NCBI RefSeq assembly: GCF_900141825.1
Contig: NZ_FQYQ01000007.1
Coordinates: 114,449-178,448 of the forward strand
Direction of reading: 5' to 3'
Length of the DNA stretch: 64,000 nt
Source of the DNA: Pseudobutyrivibrio xylanivorans DSM 14809
GTDB taxonomy: Bacteria > Bacillota > Clostridia > Lachnospirales > Lachnospiraceae
In this document: in pieces, positions 34,191 to 41,941 of the stretch
Layout of the letters: each line of letters begins with the position of its first letter
Position numbering within the stretch: position 1 is the first letter of the stretch
Notes under the pieces: generated by a model
Seen by the model: only the letters and a program-made list of their open reading frames with translations
Database searches by the model: none
Told to the model about the DNA's origin: nothing
Translations under genes and position numbers: made by a program

Positions 34191-35570
34191 TTACTCAAAT
34201 CTTGTTTTTATAGCTTCGACGACAGTTGAGAAGTTCATAAAATGCGATGCCTTAACCAAGATAGTATCACCACCACGAATAATTGGTAATAAGTCTTCTA
34301 ACATAGCTTCTACATCGGCATAGTGATGTGCCATGCAGGAGCTATTTTTTTGACTAAGGGATTTATTAATCTCCTCTGAAAGCTCACCAACTGTAAATAC
34401 ATATCCAATGTGATTATCCTCGAGAGCCTGTCCAATCTCATAGTGAAGCTGACGCTCGTCCTCTCCAAGCTCACCCATATCTCCAAGAACTGCAATTGAA
34501 CGTCCTGGCGCTTTTCCAAGAACCTCAATAGAAGCCTTCATTGATACAGGATTTGCATTGTAACAATCATCGATGATAGTAATATCTCTAACCTCGATAA
34601 CGTTGTTACGACCAGCAATAGTGCTGGCTTTCTCAAGACCACGCTTGATTTCATCATCTGTAAGACCAAGCTCCTTACCCATTGCTGTAGCAGCAAGTGC
34701 ATTCATGACATTGTGTGTACCAGGCAAAGGAATGTTGGCTTCAAATGTATCTCCGAAAGCATTAATAACTGCTCTTGTTCCTGTCATGCCCTCAGCTGTA
34801 ACATCGCTGGCACTGACCTCCTGACCGTTAAGACCGTAGAAAATCCTTCTGATTCCAAGAGTATCTGCATTGATAAGCTTGTCATCATCGCCATTAAGAA
34901 TGACTGCTCCATTCTTATTCATATGCTCAAATACTTCTGTCTTAGCCTGAAGTATTCCATCACGTGTCTTAAGAAATTCCAAATGGCACTGACCAATATT
35001 TGTCATTACAACATAATCAGGCTTTGCAATGTCGCCAAGTCGATGCATCTCTCCAAAATCAGAGATTCCCATCTCAACAACTGCCACCTGATGCTCATCT
35101 TTTATACGGCAGATTGTAAGTGGAAGACCAATCTCGTTGTTGAAATTTCCTTCTGTCTTAAGCACTTCGTACTTTGTACCAAGCACTGATGCAAGCATTT
35201 CCTTTGTACTAGTCTTTCCAACACTTCCTATAATACCGATAACTGGAATGCTAAGCTGCATTCTATAATCAGTAGCAATCTGCTTCAACGCAAGCTTTGT
35301 GTCTTTTACAATAATATATGGGCCTGTTGGATTATCCAACTCTCTTTCTGAAAGGCTAGCAAGAGCTCCCTTTGAGAAAGCATCCTCGATAAAATCATGA
35401 CCGTCAACTCTGGCTCCAACCATTGGAATAAATAGGAAATCCTTTTCCACCTTGCGGTTGTCGTTAACAGCACCCTGAATTTCTGTATTTTTTAGGGCTT
35501 CCGTGCCCGCAGGCGTTACCAGCTGCCCATCAACTACCTGAGCAACATGTGCCAATGTCATATTTCTCAT
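34191..35570 (-). CDS. murF: UDP-MurNAc-tripeptide:D-Ala-D-Ala ligase MurF
   Basis: MurF adds D-Ala-D-Ala to the UDP-MurNAc-tripeptide, the last cytoplasmic step of stem synthesis. The three Mur-ligase domains are visible: N-terminal UDP-binding (about 1-95, with DNRKVEKDFLFIPM), central ATPase with GSVGKTSTKEML, EGNFNNEIGLP and VVEMGISDFGEM, and C-terminal with DDCYNANPVSMKA and LGDMGELGE. At 459 residues it is full length. It lies 18 bases after ddl, which makes its D-Ala-D-Ala substrate, so the two form a natural operon. Confidence 0.96.
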   Translation of the reverse strand: MRNMTLAHVAQVVDGQLVTPAGTEALKNTEIQGAVNDNRKVEKDFLFIPMVGARVDGHDFIEDAFSKGALASLSERELDNPTGPYIIVKDTKLALKQIATDYRMQLSIPVIGIIGSVGKTSTKEMLASVLGTKYEVLKTEGNFNNEIGLPLTICRIKDEHQVAVVEMGISDFGEMHRLGDIAKPDYVVMTNIGQCHLEFLKTRDGILQAKTEVFEHMNKNGAVILNGDDDKLINADTLGIRRIFYGLNGQEVSASDVTAEGMTGTRAVINAFGDTFEANIPLPGTHNVMNALAATAMGKELGLTDDEIKRGLEKASTIAGRNNVIEVRDITIIDDCYNANPVSMKASIEVLGKAPGRSIAVLGDMGELGEDERQLHYEIGQALEDNHIGYVFTVGELSEEINKSLSQKNSSCMAHHYADVEAMLEDLLPIIRGGDTILVKASHFMNFSTVVEAIKTRFE

Positions 35571-35588
35571 ATACTTCTTCTCTCTAAC

Positions 35589-36632
35589 TTATGCGTACTT
35601 CATTAATGATACCTTGATGAGATGCTCACACAAATCCTCGAAGTTCATGCCAACAACTGCTGCTTCCTGAGGAAGAAGGCTTGTTGGTGTCATTCCTGGA
35701 AGAGTGTTAGCTTCCAGACAATATATATTCTCCTGCTCATCCATCATAAAATCTATACGTGCATATGTTGTAAGACCAAGAGCTTTAAATGCTTTCTCAG
35801 CATATGTCTGCATTTTTGTAGTAGCCTTTGTGCTGATTTCTGCCGGACAAGTCTCGACAGCTGAACCTGCAGCATACTTATTCTTGTAATCGTAGAAGCC
35901 CTGCTTTGGAGCAATCTCAATAATAGGAAGAGCTTTTCCCTCGATAACACCATCAGAAAACTCTCTACCCTTGATAAACTGCTCAATTACGACTTCGTCT
36001 TCCCATTTGAAAGCTGCGTCCAAAGCATCATCAAGCTCATCTGGAGTATTTACAATAGTAACTCCGATTGATGATCCACCGCAGTTTGGCTTAACAATGC
36101 AAGGATACTTGTCAAACTTAAACTTCTTGCGATTCTCTTTCTTAAGTGAAACACCCTTTGGAACAGGAACTCCTGCTTTTTCAATGACATTCTTTGTCAT
36201 CTGCTTATCCATGGCAATTGCACTTGAAACATAATCATTTCCTGTATACTTTATTCCAAATAAATCAAAGGCAGCCTGAACCTTTCCGCTTTCACCTTCA
36301 CCACCATGAAGAGCCATGAAAACAACATCCGCCTTCTGGCAGATTTTAATAACGTTTGGTCCAAAGAAGCTTGGGCTCTGGTCTGGACGACTAGCCTTAA
36401 TCGCCTCAATATCTGGAGCCTCTGTAGGAATATCTGCAACCTTAACAGAATTTTCCTCGCTATTTTCGAAGATATCTGTGATATCACATTCTGCGTCTTT
36501 ATATCCCATAAAGACATCGAGAACCAATGCTCTATGGCCTCTGTTTCTAAGGGCTTTAGCCACCATTGTACCAGACTTGAAGGAAACGTCTCTCTCTGAG
36601 CTCAATCCACCAGCCAAAACTACTATATCCAT
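35589..36632 (-). CDS. ddl: D-alanine-D-alanine ligase
   Basis: This ATP-grasp enzyme joins two D-Ala for peptidoglycan. The N-terminal Rossmann-like region has VLAGGLSSERDVSFKSG, the ATP-grasp core has CIVKPNCGGSSIGV, and the C-terminal part has ARIDFMMDE, EANTLPGMTPTSLLP. The N-terminal third holds an insertion of about 30 residues (EDSEENSVKVADIPTEA-type acidic stretch) relative to short Ddl proteins. The depsipeptide (vancomycin-resistant) type cannot be excluded without modelling the active-site loop. I chose the ATG at 36632, preceded by AAAGG at seven bases. It heads the ddl-murF operon. Confidence 0.95.
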   Translation of the reverse strand: MDIVVLAGGLSSERDVSFKSGTMVAKALRNRGHRALVLDVFMGYKDAECDITDIFENSEENSVKVADIPTEAPDIEAIKASRPDQSPSFFGPNVIKICQKADVVFMALHGGEGESGKVQAAFDLFGIKYTGNDYVSSAIAMDKQMTKNVIEKAGVPVPKGVSLKKENRKKFKFDKYPCIVKPNCGGSSIGVTIVNTPDELDDALDAAFKWEDEVVIEQFIKGREFSDGVIEGKALPIIEIAPKQGFYDYKNKYAAGSAVETCPAEISTKATTKMQTYAEKAFKALGLTTYARIDFMMDEQENIYCLEANTLPGMTPTSLLPQEAAVVGMNFEDLCEHLIKVSLMKYA

Positions 36633-36735
36633 AAATCTGCCTTTCAATTTATATAAATTATTATTTTCCTTGCGTTAATATAGTATTTTTTTCAAAAAAT
36701 TACAAGTGCCATGGGATAAGCAGCATTTAATTACT

Positions 36736-37632
36736 CTAGATTTTTGTTTCCAGCCTATTCATATATTCAACCAGCTCCTTTGTAGCATTCAAAAAGTTTT
36801 GGATTATGGTAGCCCCTTTCTTATCTCCGAAAGATTCACATACGTCCATTTGAATCATTAGTGAATGAAGCAAAGTCCTGGTATCCTTATCACTTAAATA
36901 TCTGCTGAAAATGTATTCTAAGCATTGCTTCACAGTGGAATAATCGTTTTTTGTCATGCAGACCCTGGCCAGTGCAAAGGAAGCTTCCATATATTTATCT
37001 ATTACAAAAGGGCTTCGTGGATCAAAGTCATTAGCCAATAGGCCTCTGCATATCAATTCTGCTGTCTCCACATCCCCCATAACTCGATATGCTTCACTAA
37101 TTTCATATAAAATCTGAAATTCTATCAGAGACAATTTAATATTAGGCAAATCATTAAAATCAGGAATCTTTCTCCTAAGCTCGTAGGTTTGAATTATCTC
37201 ATCGAGAAACTGCTCCACGCTAAGCCCTCTTTTCCTTATAGATATAAGATGTCCCAAAGCATAATACTGCATATTTTCTCTTTTTTCTTCCTCATCATTA
37301 TCCCCCTCGCACTCCTCCATCAGGCATCTAAACTTCTCCAACTTTCTTTCGATTTCTTCACCACGTCCATTTTTTATGGCATTTAACAATTCCTTCCTTG
37401 CAGATTTAAAGCCAAATACACTTTCCATCCACAGCTCGTCGTATATTATCCCAAAGGATTCAAATATACTGTCCAGCTTCATAAAAATTTTTCGACTAGG
37501 CAGTTCTTTCCCTGCCTCAAGCCTTGCAATTGTACTTATAGCACAATCCACCATTTCCGCCAGCTGTTGCTGCGTCAGCTTAAACTCCTTTCTCAACCAC
37601 CTCAAATACGTACTAAAATTTGTTTTTCGCAT
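36736..37632 (-). CDS. XRE-type regulator with long helical-repeat C-terminus (Rgg/PlcR-like layout)
   Basis: An N-terminal helix-turn-helix (about residues 6-60: LTQQQLAEMVDCAISTIARLEAGKELP) is followed by about 230 residues of helical repeats, including a TPR-like stretch (FQILYEISEAYRVMGDVETAELI and a later FALARVCMTKNDYSTVKQCL). This layout resembles peptide-sensing regulators of the RNPP/Rgg group, but no peptide gene is evident nearby, so ligand and targets are unknown. AGGAGGT lies six bases before the ATG and is itself one arm of the 48-base dyad at 37639-37686, suggesting autoregulation. It is monocistronic. Confidence 0.85.
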   Translation of the reverse strand: MRKTNFSTYLRWLRKEFKLTQQQLAEMVDCAISTIARLEAGKELPSRKIFMKLDSIFESFGIIYDELWMESVFGFKSARKELLNAIKNGRGEEIERKLEKFRCLMEECEGDNDEEEKRENMQYYALGHLISIRKRGLSVEQFLDEIIQTYELRRKIPDFNDLPNIKLSLIEFQILYEISEAYRVMGDVETAELICRGLLANDFDPRSPFVIDKYMEASFALARVCMTKNDYSTVKQCLEYIFSRYLSDKDTRTLLHSLMIQMDVCESFGDKKGATIIQNFLNATKELVEYMNRLETKI

Positions 37633-37638
37633 AAAAAT

Positions 37639-37686
37639 ACCTCCTAATCCTATAATGGAATGTCTCGCATTATAGCAATAGGAGGT
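37639..37686. promoter_or_regulatory. 48-bp dyad containing mirrored -10 and Shine-Dalgarno elements
   Basis: Outer arms ACCTCCTA (37639-37646) and TAGGAGGT (37679-37686) and inner arms CTATAATG (37650-37657) and CATTATAG (37668-37675) are all perfect. On the minus strand the TATAAT of the far inner arm is an extended -10 (TGCTATAAT), and the near outer arm is the regulator's ribosome site. The plus strand carries the same two elements in the same order, although no gene follows there. Confidence 0.7.
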
Positions 37687-37724
37687 TAAAATTCATTGTT
37701 AAATTTTTAATTAAATTCCGAACT

Positions 37725-38258
37725 TTAGAACTCTGGTTCAATAAGACCGTAAGCTCCGTTCTTTCTCTTGTAAACTACGTTAATCTCGTCAGTATCAGCA
37801 TTTCTGAACATGAAGAAATCATGTCCAAGCATTTCCATTTCAAGGCATGCATCCTCAGCATACATTGGCTTCATATCGAATTTCTTGGTACGGATAATCT
37901 GGATTTTCTCCTCGTCTGAAACCTTTTCCTCGATAAAATCCTGTGCGAAGATTGCTCTTGAATCAGACTGCTTTCTGTCGATAATCTTATTTCTGTGCTT
38001 CTTGAGCTGAGCCTCCAATGTGTTTGTGACAGCCTCGATTGAAGCATACATATCAGAAGTAACTTCCTCTGCTCTCAGATAACTTCCCTTCATAGGGATT
38101 GTAACTTCTATTTTCTGACGTCCTTTCTCTACGTCTAATGTTACGATTGCTTCAGTATCCTTGTTAAAATACTTGTCTAACTTCTTAAAGCGCTCCTCCA
38201 CCGCTTCCTTAAGACCCTGAGTTAACTCGATGTTCTTTCCTGTAATTGTTGTTTTCAT
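37725..38258 (-). CDS. hpf: Ribosome hibernation promoting factor, long form
   Basis: The N-terminal domain (about residues 1-98, MKTTITGKNIELTQGLKEAV) is the HPF/YfiA fold that binds the ribosomal decoding region. After a linker of about 20 residues, the C-terminal domain (about 120-177, with PMYAEDACLEMEMLGHDFFMFRN) pairs two ribosomes into inactive 100S dimers. This long form is the one found in Firmicutes. AAAGGTGG precedes the ATG. It stands alone, divergent from the SDR gene, with an AT-rich control region of about 190 bases in which I could not settle a promoter. Confidence 0.95.
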   Translation of the reverse strand: MKTTITGKNIELTQGLKEAVEERFKKLDKYFNKDTEAIVTLDVEKGRQKIEVTIPMKGSYLRAEEVTSDMYASIEAVTNTLEAQLKKHRNKIIDRKQSDSRAIFAQDFIEEKVSDEEKIQIIRTKKFDMKPMYAEDACLEMEMLGHDFFMFRNADTDEINVVYKRKNGAYGLIEPEF

Positions 38259-38448
38259 GATGTCGTACCACCTTTACCAAGTATTTAACAAACCCCCTTC
38301 TCTTTTATATTTAGAGAAATTGATTTATTATGTAAACAGTATATCAATTGAGTGTAAAAACCTCAAGAATTTATCAGATAATTAATATTTTCTTAATATA
38401 TTGTATATACTAATAGTGCGACATACGCCAAATAATAAGGAGATTTCA

Positions 38449-39180
38449 ATGAAAAAGACAGCTTTAATCACTGGTGCAAGCAGGGGTATCGGACGTGCCA
38501 TAGCAATTGAACTTGCTAAAAATGGATATCACCTGGCTCTGTTTTGCCACAGCAATATAGATATGCTAAATGCTCTTGCAGAAGAGCTTCATGCCAATTA
38601 TAAAATCGAGGTTTACACATATCAGGGAGATGTTGCCGATTACGGCTTTACTATTCCTGCCTGTGAGGATGCTTTGGATAAGCTGGGGCAGATAGATGTA
38701 CTTGTCAACAATGCAGGTATTGCTCACATCGGATTATTAACAGATATGTCAGTAGACGAGTGGGATAATGTTATTAACACTAATCTTTCCTCAGTTTTCT
38801 ACACATCAAAAGCTGTGGCCCCTTCTATGGTTAGCCGTAGAGCTGGCAATATCATTAACATCAGTTCTATGTGGGGAACTGTAGGTGCCAGCTGCGAGGT
38901 AGCCTACTCTGCTTCAAAAGGGGGTGTAAATTCCTTTACAAAGGCATTTGCCAAAGAGCTTGCTCCTAATGGCGTGGCTGTCAATGCCATCACCTGTGGA
39001 GTTGTAGATACAGACATGAATGGACAGCTTTCCCCTGAGGAAAAGGCTGAGCTTGCAGAGGAAATCCCTGTTGGTCGCTTCTGCGATCCTGGTGAGATTG
39101 CTCAGACTGTTTTAAGCATAATAAATGCCCCATCATACATGACAGGGCAGATAATCGGAGTTGATGGGGGCTATATTTGA
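38449..39180 (+). CDS. SDR-family oxidoreductase, FabG-like
   Basis: This NAD(P)-dependent reductase has the Rossmann loop TGASRGIGRA, the NNAG motif, the catalytic Ser in INISSMWG, and YSASK with catalytic Tyr and Lys. The C-terminal GQIIGVDGGYI is the classic SDR ending. It resembles 3-oxoacyl-ACP reductases but is not within a fatty-acid operon, so the substrate is open. I chose the ATG at 38449, preceded by AAGGAG; the frame can be extended 16 codons upstream without a ribosome site. The 40-base repeat array begins 27 bases after its stop. Confidence 0.92.
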   Translation: MKKTALITGASRGIGRAIAIELAKNGYHLALFCHSNIDMLNALAEELHANYKIEVYTYQGDVADYGFTIPACEDALDKLGQIDVLVNNAGIAHIGLLTDMSVDEWDNVINTNLSSVFYTSKAVAPSMVSRRAGNIINISSMWGTVGASCEVAYSASKGGVNSFTKAFAKELAPNGVAVNAITCGVVDTDMNGQLSPEEKAELAEEIPVGRFCDPGEIAQTVLSIINAPSYMTGQIIGVDGGYI

Positions 39181-39207
39181 TATATAACAAGGACTATAAT
39201 TCCCATC

Positions 39208-39458
39208 ACGCATATAATATAGGGTATAAATACATTTTTATATGCTATTTCTAGTTTTGAGAAGGGCTAATTTAGATGTCCAAGCATATAATAATCAAAT
39301 TATTTTAATAATTATATGCTTTTTTAGAAGTTTTATATCTCTAAATATCTTGTATGAGCATATAAAATGAAAGTTTTTTTCTTTTTTATATGCTTGATAA
39401 ACTAAAAATGCCTGTTTTAAGCATATAATTATCTAGAAATTTAATAAGTTATATGCTT
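39208..39458. repeat. Array of four 40-bp palindromic units (AAGCATATAA-N20-TTATATGCTT)
   Basis: Four units lie at 39208-39247, 39282-39321, 39356-39395 and 39419-39458. Each is exactly 40 bases and begins and ends with the arms AAGCATATAA and TTATATGCTT (two or three changes in unit 1, one in unit 3). The inner 20 bases and the 23-34-base spacers differ in sequence. The array fills the convergent gap between the SDR gene and the WYL regulator; unit 2 is followed by TTTTTT on the plus strand. Confidence 0.85.
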
Positions 39459-39475
39459 TGTCATTTTAAAATGGA

Positions 39476-40438
39476 TTATAAAATCAACCTCTTTAAATAT
39501 TCCTTATACTTCTCAGCCTCCTCATCAGGGAAGCAAATACTTGCTCCAACACCTGTGAGCCAACCATACAGCTGAGGGCTGACCGCCACATTGATTCGAG
39601 CCTTTACATAGTCTTCTCCATCAGGTCGAAGGTCTATGCCTGTGCCAAATTTATCAAGGGCAACACCTACCAGATGCTTAGGAAATCTTATGGTGATTGC
39701 TCGCTCCTCGCCAGCGAACATGCTGACATGATGCCTTGCGTATTCTTGTGGGTTCAGTGCGTCGCGCTGCGTTCTACCCTCACGAGCATCATCAAGCATT
39801 TCAGCCGATACCATCTTATCCACACGATAGTGACGTATCTCCTGATTCTCTCCGTCAAAAGCTACAAGATAATAGTTCTCATCATTTCTAATAAGGAAAG
39901 CAGGGCTTACCTTATATATCTTTCCTCCATGACGGGGCTTCATTTCCTTTGTAAGAGTCCACTCCTGATACTTGAAGGACATCATCTTATCGTTATCCAG
40001 ACATTGATAAATAACATCAATTGTATAGAAAATCTTTTCATTGGCAGCAGTAGCCTTTTCTGGCACAACTACCTGACGCTGAAGTTGTGCTGCTTCTTCC
40101 ATACCTGCAAGAGTAGTAATCTTTTCCACAAGCTCTTTTGTTTTCTTCTGAGATATAAACTTTGATGCGCCTACTGCATCCACAAGTAGCTTTAATTCTG
40201 CCAGCTCAAACGCGCGAGTGCCAATGTAATAGCCATGGTCGCCCTTTACCACATCCACACCGGCATCCATCAACGTATCCATATCCTTATAGACTGTCTT
40301 TCTTTCAGCAGGAATTCCTCTTGCTTTAAGGCGGCGAGTCATCTCCATAGCATTAATCTGGTGCTGCTCATCGCTTTCATCCATAAGTATTTGATATTCA
40401 TTTATAATCTTTAGCTTCTGGCCTCCAACGTGTGGCAT
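39476..40438 (-). CDS. WYL-domain transcriptional regulator
   Basis: An N-terminal helix-turn-helix of the HTH_11 type (about residues 8-65, ARGIPAERKTVYKDMDTLMDAG) is followed by a WYL domain (about 140-215, with MMSFKYQEWTL, VSPAFLIRNDENYYLVAF, IRHYRVDKM) and a C-terminal WCX-like region (about 235-320). WYL domains sense nucleic-acid or nucleotide ligands and control stress, repair and defence genes. It is divergent from murL and convergent with the SDR gene, and the palindromic array lies directly at its 3' end. Its regulon cannot be read from here, though murL-murD2 is the obvious neighbour. Confidence 0.93.
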   Translation of the reverse strand: MPHVGGQKLKIINEYQILMDESDEQHQINAMEMTRRLKARGIPAERKTVYKDMDTLMDAGVDVVKGDHGYYIGTRAFELAELKLLVDAVGASKFISQKKTKELVEKITTLAGMEEAAQLQRQVVVPEKATAANEKIFYTIDVIYQCLDNDKMMSFKYQEWTLTKEMKPRHGGKIYKVSPAFLIRNDENYYLVAFDGENQEIRHYRVDKMVSAEMLDDAREGRTQRDALNPQEYARHHVSMFAGEERAITIRFPKHLVGVALDKFGTGIDLRPDGEDYVKARINVAVSPQLYGWLTGVGASICFPDEEAEKYKEYLKRLIL

Positions 40439-40481
40439 TACATATCCCCCGCTTAGTTATTCTATTTACAATTTTTTGTGA

Positions 40482-40487
40482 TATAAT
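40482..40487 (+). promoter_or_regulatory. Extended -10 box of the murL-murD2 operon
   Basis: TGATATAAT (40479-40487) is an extended -10 element, 48 bases before the murL ATG. A suitable -35 (TTATTC at about 40457) is 19 bases away and weak, as often seen with extended -10 promoters. Confidence 0.5.
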
Positions 40488-40534
40488 TCATACGTTAAGT
40501 ATAAAAGAAATATCAATTGTTTAAAAGGAAATAT

Positions 40535-41941
40535 ATGAGTAGACAAGATTTTTATAAAAAATGCAGAGAAGATTACCCTACATTTACATATCAGGGATAT
40601 TCTTATGATTTAAATAATGAAGGCATCAGCATGACCTTCGATTTTTCCATTGATGGTCTAAGCGAGTTTCATCCTACATGGAGCATTCCACGCATCAATG
40701 ATGTAGCTTCAATTGATGAAGAGCTTATTGATGACATGGTGTTCTCACTTGGTATGGTTGAGCTTGTCAGCTATTGGAAGATTGCCTGCCCTCCTACAGT
40801 TATAATTAAGGACAGACAGCTTTCAGCAGAGCAGATTAGCTGGTGGAAGAAGCTTTATTTCAATGGTCTTGGAGAGTTCTATTACACAAATGGTATCGAG
40901 GAAGACTTTGATGATTTCATGACTGTAAAATGCGAAGGCACAAAGCAGCCTAGAAGCATCACTCCAAAGGACAGACCGCGCATAGCAGCTGGCAAAAAGC
41001 CACGTGTTATGGTTCCTGTTGGTGGCGGAAAGGATTCTGTAGTTTCTATCGAGCTTCTTCGTGAAAAAGCTGATGTTAATTGCTATGTTATCAATTCAAG
41101 AGGAGCTACAGATGCCACAGTGGAAGTAGGCGGACTTACTGACCACACTATCTACGCTAAGCGTACTCTTGATAAGAACATGTTAGACCTTAATGCTCAG
41201 GGCTTCTTAAATGGTCACACACCATTCTCTGCTCTCGTTGCATTTTCAAGTATCATCGCAGGATACCTTAACGACTTACAGTTCGTGGCACTTTCAAATG
41301 AAGGCAGTGCCAACGAATCCACTGTAAAGGACAGCTATGTAAATCACCAGTATTCAAAGAGCTTTGAATTCGAGGCTGATTTCAGACATTATGAAAAGAA
41401 CTTCATCGGCTCAGGAGTGTTCTACTTTAGCTTTCTGCGCCCACTTTCTGAGCTTCAGATTGCCATGCTCTTCTCACGTTTCAAGAAGTACCACGGCATT
41501 TTCAAGAGCTGTAATGTAGGCAGCAAGCAGGACATCTGGTGCGGACACTGTCCAAAGTGCCTGTTTGTTTATATCATCCTGTCACCATTCCTTACACTTG
41601 AGGAATTAGATGCCATCTTTGGCAAGAGACTTTTTGAGGATGAGACTCTCATGGAGGATTTCGACAAGCTTTGTGGAATCTTGCCTGAGAAGCCATTTGA
41701 ATGTGTAGGTAGCCGTGATGAGGTTAATGCTGCAATCACTGAGGCTATCAGCAAATATGCGCAGAAGCAGATTCAGCTTCCAGCACTTTTGATGCACTAT
41801 CAGGACTCAGCAGTAGTTCCTGCCATCACATTCGAAAAATTTAAAAATCAGTATTCATCAGAGCATGCCTTGGATGAATTCTTTGAAAAAATAATTAAGG
41901 ACGCACTATCAAATGAAGGAAACAATCAGAAATTTAGTTAA
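40535..41941 (+). CDS. murL: UDP-MurNAc-L-Ala-L-Glu epimerase MurL
   Basis: MurL converts the L-Glu of UDP-MurNAc-L-Ala-L-Glu to D-Glu, using ATP. The protein matches the Xanthomonas enzyme along its length as I recall it: FNGLGEFYYTNG, an ATP-pyrophosphatase-type loop VGGGKDSVVSIE (163-168), LNAQGFLNGHTP, LSNEGSAN, VNHQYSKSFEFE, FLRPLSEL, WCGHCPKC (C336, C339, C342) and KPFECVG. At 468 residues it is full length. I chose the ATG at 40535 with AAAAGGA six bases upstream. The next gene, a MurD-type ligase, overlaps it by 29 bases, the gene pair expected for this pathway. Confidence is high for family, good for function. Confidence 0.92.
   Translation: MSRQDFYKKCREDYPTFTYQGYSYDLNNEGISMTFDFSIDGLSEFHPTWSIPRINDVASIDEELIDDMVFSLGMVELVSYWKIACPPTVIIKDRQLSAEQISWWKKLYFNGLGEFYYTNGIEEDFDDFMTVKCEGTKQPRSITPKDRPRIAAGKKPRVMVPVGGGKDSVVSIELLREKADVNCYVINSRGATDATVEVGGLTDHTIYAKRTLDKNMLDLNAQGFLNGHTPFSALVAFSSIIAGYLNDLQFVALSNEGSANESTVKDSYVNHQYSKSFEFEADFRHYEKNFIGSGVFYFSFLRPLSELQIAMLFSRFKKYHGIFKSCNVGSKQDIWCGHCPKCLFVYIILSPFLTLEELDAIFGKRLFEDETLMEDFDKLCGILPEKPFECVGSRDEVNAAITEAISKYAQKQIQLPALLMHYQDSAVVPAITFEKFKNQYSSEHALDEFFEKIIKDALSNEGNNQKFS

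Noticed and set aside
34713..35189. A 158-residue plus-strand frame inside murF
   Set aside because: Antisense to strongly conserved murF motifs, with Cys/His/Ile-rich composition typical of shadow frames.
39208..39458. The four 40-bp units as a CRISPR array
   Set aside because: Only the 10-base arms are shared, the inner 20 bases differ between units, spacers are 23-34 bases, and no cas gene is in the window.
39674..40165. A 163-residue plus-strand frame opposite the WYL regulator
   Set aside because: It mirrors the WYL coding sequence and has no ribosome site or recognisable motif.
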